A stretch of DNA of 64,000 nucleotides from Glebionis coronaria. Taxonomy: Eukaryota; Streptophyta; Magnoliopsida; Asterales; Asteraceae. The notes beneath the pieces are model-generated. The model had not been told where the DNA came from, did no database searches, and saw only the letters and a program-made list of their open reading frames with translations. The stretch is from assembly GCA_025667525.1 (NCBI GenBank), contig CM046882.1:498694292-498758291 (forward strand). Direction: 5' to 3'. Positions 1 to 12,297 of this stretch are shown here, one piece after another (the first letter of the stretch is position 1; each line of letters begins with the position of its first letter). The translations under genes were made by a program, and so were the position numbers.

Positions 1-60
1 GTCACTCCCTTCCCCAAATCCTGAGGCTTGGGATTTAGCCAACTGATACTCAGGGGCAGT

Positions 61-1586
61 TTATGATTGATCAGTTGTGGAGGTAAGATCCCTATCAGCG
101 GGGTGTTTTACCCGTGGGCGTCCCTCTGAGTCTTTGGGATCAAGAGTGGTTCCCTCAGGCAAAGACTTTTGTTTTAGTATGCCTTCATCGGGAGTTATGG
201 AGGCGAGATTCCTATCAGCGGGGTGTTTTACCCGTGGGTGTCCCTCTGAGTCTAAGGAATCAAGTTTTGGGTCCTCAGGCAAAGACTTTTGAGCTAGTGT
301 GCCTTCATTGGACATGGTAGAAGTGATAGGCCTGTCAGCGAGGTGTGTTACCTGTGGGCGTCTCTCTGAGTCTTTGGCCTTAGTTTTGACCTCAGGCAAA
401 GGTTATGATTTACGAGTGCCCTCATCGGTCTGAGTGGAAGGCAGTCCCGTAGGAGAAGGTTGTTTGTTTCCTTCTCCATCATGAGGACCAGTAGGTTGGC
501 CCGTCGACCCTGACTGTGATGTATCAGGGCCTCCCGTAAGCTCTTTCCCTTGGGGTATTTGAAGCTTAGTCTGAACAAGGGTAGTCTTTTTAGCCTTGCC
601 TTTTTGGGTCGTGCCTCGGAAGCCTCAGGGCCCTGTGCCTTTGTTGGTTTGGTCTTTGGCACAGTCTGAGTCTTCTTGTTCCCCTTCTTTGGTAAAAAGG
701 GAATGGGAGACACGGATGATTCACGACTGATCACCTCAGTCATGTGAGCCATCAATGCAATGGGGTTGACTTCAGATGGGTTCTTTGAAAAGTTTGTGGA
801 ACTCAGGATTAGAGTAGAAAAAACATTGAATTTTTCTTGAGTGTAAAGGGAACCCAGTAACCGTTCTAAGGCGCATGATATGAATCTTGGGTAAGAAACA
901 TATTTTTGCCTAGACTCCTTCAAGAGCCTGGTTACGAGATCATTATAAACAATCTCTCCTATGTCAATCTTCAGTCCATTAATAAGACTGTAGATTAGCA
1001 TCTGCTGAGTAGAATTAACTTGCTCAGTAGACGAGTAGTTCCCACCGATCACCTGAATCACAAAAGTGACGAGGATCCTCCAAGCCATGGGGAAAGCAGT
1101 TTTGATCAATGGGGTTTTAGTTACAAGTAACTCAGGGACCCCGATTTCTTTTAGTCCTTTTTTAACTGACTCCATATCAGGATGTGCAACATACTTTCCA
1201 TTGTTATAATCAAGTCCACTGCTTTGACAAAATGTTTTGAAGTCTAAAATCAATGGTGTCTTCCCATTGTTTACAGTGAACATGATGACACAATTCTTAT
1301 GTGACTTGATCTCAGACCCTTGCGATCCTTCAGGCCCTTGGGTAGGGGTTACAACCACAACCATAAACCAGAATTCCCTGAGATATTCATGGTAGAAGAC
1401 TGAGGGGGTTTTTGTAAAAGCATCAGCCCAATCACAGTTTTTCAAAAATTTGCAAATTGGTTTGTAGGCTGATACACTACTAGGGTAATTGAAATTTCCC
1501 TCATAGTTGTTTCCTGCAAAACGGACACCCTCATTGATGAGATGTTCAGCCTGAGGGGCATATTTGATAGCCTTGGACATTGCCAT
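61..1586 (-). pseudogene. Extra ORF downstream of pol in copia element 1, frameshifted
   Basis: The main frame runs 1586 to 348 (about 412 residues) and the reading continues in another frame from 399 to 61, so an indel near 350-400 splits one protein. The N-terminal 250 residues look globular (motif REFWFMVVVV near residue 70). The middle is rich in Lys, Pro and Ser, and the C-terminal part consists of about 40-residue repeats. No signal peptide, convincing membrane segment or enzyme motif is visible, so an envelope role is unsupported. It resembles proteins I recall annotated beside copia pol genes in Asteraceae. Its position after RNase H matches the extra ORF of Sireviruses. Function unknown. 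Confidence 0.65.
77..430 (-). repeat. Tandem repeat of about 120 bp, about three copies, coding for 40-residue repeats
   Basis: The block containing 'tatcagcggggtgttttacc' recurs near 95, 215 and, diverged, 335. On the minus strand it encodes repeats with the core DSEGRPRVKHPADR followed by an acidic or Ser-rich stretch ending in KSLPEG. The period is a multiple of three, so the units stay in one reading frame. Confidence 0.75.
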
Positions 1587-2375
1587 TAAATATAGCTTTT
1601 AAAGATTTGAAAAAGGACAATGGCAATTTGTGGAAATCAAATCAAGACTTGTTTCTTGTTATAATACAACAAGATTCACCAAGTGACCTAATGAGAAATT
1701 TTGCCTTATAAAAAGGATCAAGAGTTATAAACAATAGGTAACTTTGATTGTTTGTGCTATATAACAATAAAACGAGTGATCAATGTGATTGCCTTGTTTA
1801 CAAGAAACCTTTTCTGGAAACTAGTTTGAACACACACACTTTTTCTTTGAGAGAAAATTTTGGCAGAGTAAAATTGCAAGTTCTTTGTGTGTGTGTTTGT
1901 TGTGATTGTGGGGTATTTATAGGCTCGGATGTGAAGAAGATTTTTTTATTTGCTATAATTTCTCTTCACATCCGCATTTAATGAAAGCGTACAAGTGGTC
2001 CCCCTATTTTCTTGGCAACTGTTCCATTACTGCAAAGATAACACTTTTTCCAGAGATGACGTGGGGTCACGTGCATTTGAAAGGACTTTTTTACAACGGA
2101 TTTTGCTAGAAAAAGGGTAAACATTTAATGCTTAGTGGGATACTTGTCATGAGTGACCCTTTGACTGGTTTATGACAATTTATTGAAGGAATATATGTTC
2201 CTTATTTAATATTGTGACTCACCAACCTAGGACATTAAGTAATTAAATCCTTAGAGCATTTAGTTACATCATTTAATGTACCTCAGTGTCAAAGGGAAGA
2301 CAATAAGATATATTTACTCAGAGAGAAGATAAAGAATATACATTATACTGAATCCAATGTCATCAGGGAGACTGA
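1587..2375 (-). other. Non-coding spacer between RNase H and the extra ORF
   Basis: No supported coding frame. The stretch does not match the 5' LTR at 8654-9529, so it is not the 3' LTR. It contains a TATA-like box, (GT)n and (CA)n runs and a leader-like segment upstream of the extra ORF's ATG, as expected for an internal promoter plus 5' UTR. Confidence 0.5.
1914..1921 (-). promoter_or_regulatory. Candidate internal TATA box for the extra ORF
   Basis: The minus strand reads CCTATAAATACCCC, a good plant TATA context, about 330 bases upstream of the ATG at 1586. The leader that would follow has CA-rich runs. No transcript evidence. Confidence 0.4.
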
Positions 2376-5300
2376 TTAATCAATATTCAACATACCAAGT
2401 TCAGCTTTCAGTCTAGTGAACGTTGGTTCATCCAAAGGTTTGGTAAAAATATCAGCTAGCTGATATTCAATGGAGATGAAATGTAATTCAGTATCTCCTT
2501 TTAAGATGTGATCCCTGAGGAAGTGATATCTTATGTCAATGTGTTTAGTCCTTAAATGTAGGACTGGTTTATTTGAAATGGAAATTGCACTGGTGTTGTC
2601 ACAAAAGATAGGGACTACTTTGTATTCTATATTATAGTCCCTGAGTTGACTTTTCATCCAAAGGATGTTTACACAACAACCAGCAGCTGCCACGTATTCA
2701 GCCTCAGCAGAGGACATTGCGACCGACTGTTGTTTCTTTGCACTCCAACATACTAGCTTGCCACCAAGGAATTGACATGCACCTGAGGTACTTTTTCTAT
2801 CCATGTTGTAGTTAGCATAGTCTGAGTCTGAGTATCCTTTAAGATCGAAGCCTGAACAACGAGGATACCATAGACCCAGTGAGGGAGTACCCTTCAGGTA
2901 CCTGAAGATTCGTTTAACAGCAGTAAGATGTGATTCTTTGGGATCGGCCTGATATCTTGCACATAAGATTGTTGAGAACTGAATATCAGGCCTGGTTGTA
3001 GTTAGGTACATTAATGATCCAATCATTCCCCTGAATAAGGTTTGATTGACTGGTTTACCAACAAGACCAAGACCTAAGTTGTTGGGGGAACCATGGGAGT
3101 CTTTACTGAAGCACACTCAGAGATATCATATTTCTTAAGTATTTCTCTAGTGTATTTTTCTTGACAGACTGAGATCCCCTTGTCCCCCTGTTTGATTTGT
3201 AGTCCAAGAAAATATGTTAATTCACCCATCATACTCATTTCAAATTTCTTTGTCATAAGTTTTTCAAACTGTCTACAAAGATCATAGTTAGTAGATCCGA
3301 ATATGATGTCATCAACATATATCTGAACTAGTAGAACATCCTCCTTGGTTCTGAAGATAAACAAGGTGTTGTCTATCTTCCCCCTGACAAATTTGTTCAT
3401 TATCAGGAATGTAGAGAGAGTTTCATACCATGCCCTTGGTGCTTGTTTCAGTCCATAAAGGGCTTTGTCAAGTTTACAAACATGGTTTAGGAACTCAGAA
3501 CTCTCAAAACTAGGAGGCTGAACAACATAAACTTCTTCAGTGATCTTTCCATTCAGGAATGCACTTCTTACATCCATTTGGAAAACTTTGAAGTTCATGT
3601 AAGTAGCATAGGCAAGGAAGATACTTATGGCTTCCATTCTTGCTACAGGGGCGAAGGTTTCCTCATAGTCGATCCCTTCAAGTTGACCACACCCCTGAAC
3701 AACCAGCCTAGCTTTGTTTTTGATGACAATTACATCTTCATCAGTCTTGTTTTTAAATACCCAGTTTGTACCAAGAGTTGATTTCCCTTTGGGGAGAGGA
3801 ACTAGTTTCCACACTTTGTTCCTGAGGAGTTGGTTGAGCTCTTCTTGCATGGCCTCAGCCTACCCTGGATGTGTCAGGGCCTCTGAAACCTTCTTTGGTT
3901 CAATTTCAGAGAGAAAGTCTACAAACAGACATTCATGGGCTGAGGCAGCAGAGAGTTTAGCAGCCTGACTGCGTGTGAGCATCCCCTCAGATACATCACC
4001 AATTATGTTTACAAGCTCTATATGTTGTTGTCTTGACCATCTGTCCTGACGACTTGGATTAGAGCTTGTCGATGGTTCGTGATTATCAGGGACCAGAGAT
4101 TCAGTACATTGTACTGGGACATCACCTCCTTCTAAAGGATTTTCAGTAATAGGGGATTTGATATTTTCATCACTTGTCCCTTCAGTGTTCTTATAGATGG
4201 GTGAATCGTTTGATTCGTTAGCTTGAGAAGTGATTACTTCAGGGACATGTTGAGGTGTGATTAAATTATCAATTGACCTATTATGAGGTGATATATGGAA
4301 GGATATATCAGCATCAGTTTGATACTGCTTTGAGGGACAATGTTCATACTCATCAGGAGGATATCTTGAAGAGTCATTGATCCCTATCTCTTCCCTTGAT
4401 TGATTTGTGAAGTTAATGGCATCCATACTTTTATCAAAGGTGACATGAAATGACTCCTCAATCTGTTGACTCCTTGTGTTAAAGACCCTGAAGGCTTTGG
4501 AGACAAAAGAGTATCCAAGAAAGTATCCATCATCAGCTTTGGCATCAAATTTACCAAGATGGTCCTTTTGATTGTGAATGAACACAGGACATCCAAACAC
4601 ATGAAAGTAGCTGATATCTGGAATCCTTTCCCTGAATATTTCATAAGGAGTCTTATCATGTCTTTTGACAATAATACATATGTTCTGAGTATAGCAAGCT
4701 ATTTTTACAGCCTCAGTCCAGAAGTGTTTTGAAAGATTGGATCCATTAAACATGGTTCGAGCAGCTTCAATGAGAGTTCTATTCTTCCTTTCAGCCACAC
4801 CATTTTGTTCAGGTGTGTAAGGAGAAGAGAAGTTCTGAGAAATTCCTTTCTTATCACAAAAACTCTCAAGCTCTTGGTTCCTGAATTCTGTTCCATTATC
4901 AGTTCGTATTTGTTTAACTTTAGTATCATTTTGATTTTCTACTTGCCTGATAAAAGACATTATGAATTCAGGAGCTTGACTCTTCTTTTTCAGGAAGTAT
5001 ACCCAAGTGTATCTAGAGTATTCATCAATAATCACAAGAGTGTATTTCTCATGATTTATAGACATTGGACTGACTGGTCCAAACAAGTCCATATGAAGAA
5101 GATGAAGACACTTCCTGATAGAAAAGTTTTGTTTTGGCTTGAAAGAAGCTCTCTTGTGTTTACCTTTTTCATAGGCTGAACAAGGCTTGTCTTCTGAATA
5201 CACAAGAGAAGGTAAGCCAAGAACTTTGTTTTGTTTTGCAAGTTAGTTCATATCTTTGAAATTTAAATGTGACACTCTCTTATGCCAAAGCCAATTAATA

Positions 5301-5713
5301 GAGTCTGAGGCTTTAGCAAAGAAACATGCTCCTGAATTTGTTACAGATGACATGTCTAGGACATATACATCATTTCTTCTAAGAGCAGTCAACACAATTT
5401 CTTTGTTAGCATTGAAGATTGTACCTTGCTTATCATCAAACTGAACGATGTACTTAGCATCACACAGTTGGCTGATACTGATGAGATTGTACTTCAGACC
5501 GTTTACAAACGCCACTTTTGAGAAAACTATTCCACCACATTTAATTAAACCATATCCCTCAGTTCCACAAGATGAATTATCACCGAATACTACCTTAGGA
5601 CCTGGTTGCTCCACGTATTTGTGCAGATAACTTTTGACCCCTGTCATACTTCTTGAACACCCACTGTCTAAGTACCAGACAGGCTCCTTGAAGTGTTTCT
5701 GCACAAATAACAA
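2376..5713 (-). pseudogene. Copia element 1 pol: protease, integrase, reverse transcriptase, RNase H (broken)
   Basis: Domains in order on the minus strand. Protease: WYLDSGCSRSMTG at about 5680-5640. Integrase: metal-binding residues LHMDLFGP, IRTDNGTEF and GVAERKNRT, within 5203-3860. Reverse transcriptase: 3850-3074 with YVDDIIFGS. RNase H: 3116-2376 with YSDSDYAN and SAEAEYVA, ending with the family-typical LGMLNID. Breaks: a TAA at 5240-5242 after the integrase zinc region; a TAG at 3860-3862 where relatives have Trp; and a frameshift in a CCCCC run near 3086-3090 between reverse transcriptase and RNase H. All catalytic motifs remain readable, so decay is moderate. Confidence 0.9.
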
Positions 5714-6690
5714 GGTGGATTAGTTTCTCTTGTGAGCCCACCTTTTAGTAGGCCCTTTGGCTCGAAGAGCCTGACGTCTTTCACCTCGTTTGAAGTACTC
5801 AAACTCAGCATGGTCTAAGGTAGAATGAACATTGCTTCCATATGTTTTGCAGCTTAGTCCGACTGAGGATTCAGTACTTTGAGATGACTCAGCTAGCATT
5901 CCTCTTCTGACCATGATGATTCTATTGTGTCCTGAGGTAGTGTGATCATTGCTTCCACAAATCTCACACTCAGGATAATATACACAATCATCAGGTCTGT
6001 GATCAGGAATCCCACAATGTGGGTAAGGCTTAGCCTTGGATTCTCTGGTTTGTTCTGAGGTGTGCCCATAGTTTTAAGGCTGAACATTGTATCTTCTAGC
6101 ATTTTTAATAGAAGAAATGTGCATCTCATGATCTGTTGTCCCGTGATCTTCACTTTTACATTTCATGCCATAGAGAACTCTATAGCAATCGTCAGTGGTG
6201 TGATTTGTATAGTGACATAGCTTACAAGTGGGTTTCTTTGTTTTAACCTTCTTAGAAGACTCAGGTTCAGTTTTGTTACTTGTTGATGATTCAGGCTGTG
6301 AGGACACAGATGTTTCACCTTGAGTTTTAGAGGCTGAGTTCAGCTTCTCTTCCATGAAAAGTTGGAACAATTTACTTAACTCCTCTTTATTTACAATAGG
6401 AGTAGAGTTGACTGAATGTTTAGGAGTCCCTGAGGGAGATATAGGTTTGGTTGTCTTTTCAGTGACAGTTTCTGACTCAGTGTGATCTGGTATCATTTTT
6501 GAGTTAGGCTTTGTTGTTCAATACAACCTAACCCAGCTCTTCCTCTAGGCGAGTGTTCTTGATAAGACAATAGAATTAGTTCAGAACATGGACTTGCTCC
6601 TTGAAGGTTTTTCAAAGGAGGTAGAGGAGTCTGAATGTTTTCAGCAACACTAGATGTTTCAGTGTTACTGAGTTTATCACTCTTCATTCA
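5714..6690 (-). pseudogene. Copia element 1 gag-pol linker with zinc-knuckle-like clusters
   Basis: In pieces of different frames one can read several Cys/His clusters: CKLCHYTNHTTDDC (6230-6185), CGIPDHRPDDC (about 6025-5990) and CEICGSNDHTTSGH (about 5975-5930). They are joined by Ser/Glu-rich stretches and end in a basic segment just before the protease. At least two frameshifts separate the pieces. These clusters probably bind nucleic acid as part of the Gag C-terminal region, in addition to the canonical knuckle in the upstream gag ORF. Confidence 0.6.
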
Positions 6691-8582
6691 GACCAAGTTT
6701 TTCATTAATAGCCTGAGATTCAGGAATTAATATTTTTCCAGTGTTAAAGTTAGGCAAAACACTCTCAGGGTTTGATCTCTCAACCCAGTCTTTTGACTTA
6801 GAAATCATTTCATGATCAAACCCAACTGAGGCAGGGAGAAATTCTTTTTCACTTATTTCCTTAGTTGGTGCCTTTTCAGTGAGTTGTCGTGCCCCAAGAA
6901 TTTTCTTCTTTTGGGTAGGTATTTGACTGTTTATACACTGAGAAGCTAAGGTAGAGCTATTTGTCCATTTCTCATTGATTCATTTTTCTTCCTCAAGTTG
7001 TTCTTGAAGAGCATGATTGATTTTAGGAAGTTCAGTGTTCTGAAGTTGAAGCTTACTGCTTCAAGTTTAGCTTCTTTTAGAACTAATAAATCTTCTCTAC
7101 ATTTGTTTAATTCAAAAACAAGTTTATTATATTTTGACAAAAGATTCAATCTCTGCTCTTCAACAAACGATAGGTCAATGTTAATATACATAAGGAATTT
7201 TTTCCAATCAGATTCTTCATCCATAGAGAGAAGCATGTTTACCTTTCTCATGGTGATGTCAACCCATTCTCCATTTTGAGCATGATTCTTTCCAACTGAT
7301 AATTCATCATCAGCTAGAGCCATTAACACTTGATACCTGACTTCCTCCTCTTCTGAGGACAAATCTTCATCATCCTAATCAAAAGTTTCAGCTACTAGTC
7401 CTTTGGCTTTGTTCTGAACAGGCTTTTGAGTCTGAGCAATAGTAGGTTCAACTTCCAAGAGTGCAAGTTTAGCTTCTCAATTTTCTTACTATTATGAAAA
7501 CTTTGGTTAATTAGAGAAGCCTGAATTAGTTTTGGTGTAAACTTGGGTTGAAAATTGCCATTTCCTGATGAAAAACTTTGATTTTTATAAGAGGCCAATG
7601 GGGTTTTTGAAAGACAATATTTAGCAAAATGCCCAGTTTTACCACATCGATAGCAATCCACTCCCTCAGTGGATTGGTTACCAGCAAATCTAGTTCTTTT
7701 GATATAACGTTTGGTATTTGCCAACATGGCCCTTTCATGATATTCCCTGTTCAAATCCCTTATGTATTCAGTACTAGATCTTTCATCCACCTCATCATCT
7801 GAGGTTTCCAGAAAATCTTGAACAATTTCATTTGAGTAAAAAGCAGTTATAATGGGGCCATGATCAATTTGGGTAGGTTTGGCTGAGGTGTCTGTTATTA
7901 AGGCCTTCTTGGACTCAGGATATCTTCTATTTATCAGATTATCTTCATAGATGAAGCTCCCATAAATATCTGCAAGATCCTGAGTCTGTATGTGATTAGC
8001 ATTTCTCAATCCCTGAGAAAAACCAAACCATTTTTCAGGGAGACTGTTCACAAAACCAACATTGATTTCATGCTTAGACAGTTTCACCCCGTCATTCGTT
8101 AGCTCATTGAGCAAGGTTTTATACCTGGTGTAAGTCTGAGGAAGTGTTTTAGATGTTTTGGCCCTAAAAGTGTTATATTCTAACTTCAGGTCCATAATCC
8201 TATTTTCCTTAGTGTCGGATGGTCCTTTAAAACTATGAACAAGATCTGTCCAAGTCTCTTTGGTCGTCTCACACTCGATGACAACCTCCATAATATCGTC
8301 AGGAAGACAAGATATTATGATGCTTTTGAGACGTTGGTCTTGATTGACCACTCTCCTTTCATCGTCAGACCATTGGTTTTCAGGTTTGTCATCACCAGCT
8401 GCTGTTTTTGGTTTGAATGGACCATTCTTAATACAAGTTATGTAATAAGGTTCCATTCCCATCAAATAACATAACATTCTTTTCTTCCATTTGTTAAATC
8501 TTTCAACTTCTAACTTAGGAGCGTTAACAGAGTAACTCACTCCTTTTTTGTTAACAAGTTGGGGTACATTACTTTCAGCCAT
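6691..8582 (-). pseudogene. Copia element 1 gag (frameshifted)
   Basis: The ORF from 8582 to 7395 begins MAESNVPQL and has a UBN2-type Gag region (motifs ETWTDLVHSFKG, YTRYKTLLNEL) and a CCHC knuckle, CYRCGKTGHFAKYC, at about 7675-7630. An indel near 7480 ends the frame early. The protein sense continues at 7362-6946, a charged, probably coiled-coil spacer (VEEQRLNLLSKYNKLVFEL), and again in a further frame to about 6690. In intact relatives this would be one long Gag. Confidence 0.8.
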
Positions 8583-8639
8583 AATGGATCAAGGTTTTAA
8601 AAACTTTGAGACGGTGGTTAAAAGTTTTATAATCCTACC

Positions 8640-8651
8640 GCTCTGATACCA
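8640..8651 (-). other. Primer binding site (initiator Met-tRNA)
   Basis: The minus strand reads TGGTATCAGAGC two bases inside the 5' LTR, the standard plant copia primer binding site. Confidence 0.9.
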
Positions 8652-8653
8652 CT

Positions 8654-9529
8654 TGTTGGACCCTTGTAATTAGTACTATACTTAAGTATACTAAGTATAG
8701 TCCTAACCCATGGTTAAGTAATGCAACAAAGTTAATACAAGTAAATAAATAACACAAAGGTTTTCAACGTTTTACTCTTAGCTTTATTAAAGAATTATAC
8801 CCTATTGTATACGAAGCTACAATAGGGATTGAATAGACAATGTGTGGTTTTGTGATCTCCTCACTAACAAGCTAGTCCAATCCTAACAATTGCTAAGCTT
8901 GACGATTCTATCAACAGGAGTTTAGAACTCAAGTGTGTGATCGTGTTTGGAGGAGAGAAAACTTTTTTGTGAATGTCTAAAGCATTAAGTGCACAAACTT
9001 GTTTTCTCTCCTTTACAAGCATCCTATTTATAGAAGGAAAGTGGGTAGAAGACAATAATTGCCCATGTGCAATTCTTGTCTTATTGGTACAGTGTAGTAT
9101 CTTGTCTTACCCTATTCTAAGTAGTAAGACGTAAGTCCTTTACACATGTCAATACCCCATCTATCCCAAAAGGGTAAGTCACGCTAATTGTGTGATGTAC
9201 TTCATCTTGTCACAATTCAACTTATCCCGCCTTTTCTTCAGTCTTAGAGAATGCTTATTTTCTTCAGGGAGATCGTATGGGGTTCAGTGAGTCTATTGCC
9301 ACAACTCACTGAACCCATCACCTTCTTCTTCGTTATAGAAGACATTCGTTGAGCTTCGCCTCTCTGAATGCTTGAGTCTTCCTTTTAGACTCAGTCTAGG
9401 AACTCGAAGGAAACTCACTGAGTGACTGTTCACTCAGTGACCTCGTTATGTTCAAGGTTAATAATTCACTTAGGCTTATTGTTATTCAAATCCTTCAGGG
9501 AGGTCATTAGGTACTGAATTGACCTAACA
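8654..9529 (-). repeat. 5' LTR of copia element 1
   Basis: Plus-strand limits are TGTTGGACC...GACCTAACA, giving TG...CA ends with short inverted termini, directly next to the primer binding site. Length is about 876 bp. The inner edge is sure; the outer edge at 9529 rests on the terminal inverted repeat alone because the partner LTR is outside the window. Confidence 0.75.
9025..9032 (-). promoter_or_regulatory. TATA box in the 5' LTR of copia element 1
   Basis: The minus strand reads TTCTATAAATAGGATG, about 375 bp upstream of the LTR's inner end, consistent with a U3 promoter. Confidence 0.6.
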
Positions 9530-10034
9530 AAATAACTGAGAAATAAGTGTGGACTAAATAGATGGTGAAAGATTAGATTTGGCTGGAGGAGATGAATATG
9601 GCGGGAAGTAAGGTGTCTTTTTGGCGGGTAGAAATTGGCGGGAATCACATTGTCCTTTTTGGCGGGGGAAAGTAGCTAATGGATTGGCTGGCCTTGGTAG
9701 GCTAATAGAATCTTATTATGAACTGTACAATCAATATCTTCAATGACTGTTGCACTAGCTAAATCAGATTATTCGGGTCGACTCGAGTATATTGAATCGA
9801 GTCGGATATCGTGTTGAATTTTTTGGGTCAAATGTGGTTCGAGAGTCGACTCGATTTACACGAATAGAGATTTTTAATTTGTTAATATAAATTTCTATAT
9901 AAATGAGTACAAATTGATCAATTTTATTATATTTTACTTATATTTGGGTTGCGCGAAATTGAAATGAACCCGACCTGAGTTGACTTGACAAAACCAAAAA
10001 ACTGGTACTCCGTGCATGTTTACCAAAAAACGTC
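9530..10034. other. Intergenic, no gene seen
   Basis: Holds several 'tggcggg' repeats (9600-9665) and a GAGTCGACTCG-rich patch (9775-9860). No reading frame resembles a protein family. Confidence 0.5.
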
Positions 10035-11238
10035 CTACATCATAAACGATTAATGAATGAGCCATTACTTAAAAATAATCTACTGATAACTTTTCGCCAA
10101 ATTGACAAACAAAAATAAAATTCATTTAGTTGCCATGAAAAATACTTGTTACAACTTTCAAGAGACGGTAAGTAAACTATTCTAAAAACACGTTGATTTT
10201 TGGTTTAGAAATTTCTTGAAATAAACAAGTTACTGAATAAAGTCCAAACTACTTTCTTGAAGTGAACAAGTTAGAACTTATGCGATTCAACTAATCACAA
10301 AATGTAGTGCCAAACAAGAACCGTAACCATATTACGAATAGAAATCTGTAGAGGATGAATCAAGAGCCTAACAAAGTTGAAGGTAATAAACTCCAAATAT
10401 ACATGTTACAACGATAACATGGACGACCCATTTGATTAAGTAAAGGTCTACAGTTTAAATACTAAACCATCTAGTCTTGACAATAATCTTGTCAAGAGTA
10501 AGATGAAGTTGAGAAGACACGTATCATGTGTCAACTGCCCGGTAAGTAACAAGCTTCTGAACTTAGTCTTGTAGATTAGGACTTTGAGAGGTAGACGACC
10601 AGTGTCTTACTCATATGTGTTATATTCGTTGTGTTTTACAGAAATTCTGATGGCCGTAATTATGGACGGTGCGTTACTAATATCTGCAAATGAAACTTGC
10701 CTGCAACCTCAAGCACTAGAAAATTTGGAAGCTATTGAGCAGAGCTGTTGCGACTTAAAAATATTATCATTGAAAAAAACAAAATAGATTTAGTTAAAGA
10801 AAACGTAGCTGTAAGGCAACATCAAGCCATCCAGGAGTTCATCGAGGGAACACTTGCTAAAGTTAAATATAAACATTCTGATTGAGAACATCGTCAAAAG
10901 GATTCAATTTCTTGAGTGAGAGGAACTTCACACCTCCACCTCAAATGATATTGTTAAGGTGGTTTCATGTTAATAAGTTGGGGTGAAGAGGGTGATTGAA
11001 AGGTGGTTTGCTGTAGTTTTTCTTTCATGTCATATACCTCAAGGTGGAAGAATAGGCGTGTATCACTTTGGTTAGATAATGGGTCGAAACTGTTCGAATG
11101 AAAACGGGTAATTCTTAAGGATGGTTTAAACCTGGTTGAGATCACCTCAAACACATTTGTCCAATATTTGTATTAGTGCTAAAATGATGTAAAGTTCATT
11201 TATGAAATGACCTTTTAAACTAATTATTGTACTGATTT
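10035..11238. repeat. Local duplication, copy A (left part)
   Basis: This sequence aligns by eye with 20520-23077, including the eIF2-gamma relic and non-coding flanks such as 'accatctagtcttgaca' (about 10469; about 20900). Copy A resumes at 19661 beyond the copia insertion and ends near 19782. Copy A lacks about 1.35 kb present in copy B (about 20925-22275). Confidence 0.8.
10497..10990 (+). pseudogene. eIF2-gamma pseudogene fragment, copy A
   Basis: Translation initiation factor 2 gamma subunit, the GTP-binding subunit that brings Met-tRNAi to the ribosome. The relic keeps the end of one exon (Lys-Met-Lys-Leu...Val-Asn-Cys-Pro) up to 10541, a GTAAGT...TTACAG intron, and part of the next exon with MDGALLISANETC. 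Stops, indels and a deletion after the intron remove function. The intron shows it arose by DNA duplication, not by retroposition. Confidence 0.75.
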
Positions 11239-12283
11239 TTTTAGTTCATGCTCGTTGGAATGAGCCAAGTGTAGCTAGAGGTGTGTGAGCCTATTGGGGG
11301 CACACACACTAGAACACAAGAGTATGTATTATGATCACTTTTGAAGCTTTCAAAACGACACATTTTGACCCGTTTGGACATAAAGCGCTGTAGACAAGTT
11401 CCTTGTTGTCTTAAACCTTAATGGCTGGCCCATAGAAGGTTCTAGAAGGGAACTAAGGCTATCTAGATTCGTTTGAATGTTGAGATAATAGATAAAGAGG
11501 TTTATGATAAGTATTGGAAGAGTTGTGATAAGTTATGGGGTGTTTAGGATAAAGCCTAAACTTGAAAGTTTAGGTTTATCTAGACTAGGGTTTGAAGGGT
11601 ATATAAACCCCTCACCCCCTGCTCATAAATCACGAAATTATCATAAAAAAACCATAAGAATCTCTGCCCCTTTTCCCATCTTCATAAATCGGTTCTATAA
11701 ACCCTAATTAGTGTTTACATAATTCGACTAATTATCTCACAACTAAACACTTGCATTATATTCAATCCAAGGTGGTTTAGTAACTTAGAATCAATTCTAA
11801 GTTTGCTAAAACAAAGTCTTAAACGAAGGTTTATAAGCTGTTAAAGGTGCAACAGCTTATTGAAGGTTTTTTTGCCTCTGCTGATCGTTCTCGGATAGAA
11901 CTGGGTTTTCCAGTCGCAGAGTGTTGTCAGATATCGGACAACACTGAGATATGGTTTATTGGACAGTGAAGGATATCGAACAAAACTGCATTTTAGGCTG
12001 GTTTTATTTTTTATTCGTTTTGGGCTACGACACTTGGTGTTTGGGTATACGTGGGCTTCGGCTAGCATTACCGGGACATACTCGTTAGTAGTGTTTGTGT
12101 GAGCAACCGTAGAGGTGGTATATTTTATCACTCGTTTTAGTTTCACTGTTTTTGGACAAAGGTTAGTTTTCGCGTTTCCTTTATTGTTTATTATTAATTA
12201 CATGTTAATCATAATTGCTCAAACTAGATACATTCCGTTGCGCACTCGTAGTTACATGGTTAACTAGATACTAAATCCCAACA
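11239..12283 (+). repeat. 5' LTR of copia element 2
   Basis: Starts TTTTAGTTCATGC where the other LTR has TGTTAGTTCATGC (second base mutated) and ends AATCCCAACA. TATA box TATATAAA at 11600-11607. Confidence 0.9.
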
Positions 12284-12297
12284 GTGGCATCACGAGT
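12284..12297 (+). other. Degenerate primer binding site
   Basis: GTGGCATCACGAGT directly follows the 5' LTR and resembles the initiator-Met-tRNA site TGGTATCAGAGC with several changes. Confidence 0.6.

Larger units (their letters stand above)
1..9529 (-). mobile_element. Ty1/copia LTR retrotransposon 1 (3' end outside window)
   Basis: Read on the minus strand the order is 5' LTR (9529-8654), initiator-Met-tRNA primer binding site, gag, protease, integrase, reverse transcriptase, RNase H, then an extra ORF. Integrase before reverse transcriptase defines Ty1/copia. The extra ORF after pol and the long gag with a coiled-coil-like spacer suggest the Sirevirus lineage; that is inference. The 3' LTR is not in the window, so the element runs past base 1. 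Coding regions carry frameshifts and at least two pol nonsense codons (5240-5242, 3860-3862), so this copy is not autonomous. The far-end target duplication cannot be checked. Confidence 0.9.

Noticed and set aside
1587..2375. 3' LTR of copia element 1
   Set aside because: It has a TATA box and LTR-like look but does not match the 5' LTR at 8654-9529 and lacks TG...CA ends; the coding part of the element continues beyond it.
4805..5179. Plus-strand 124-residue ORF with hydrophobic stretches
   Set aside because: Antisense of the integrase domain, whose catalytic motifs are read on the minus strand.
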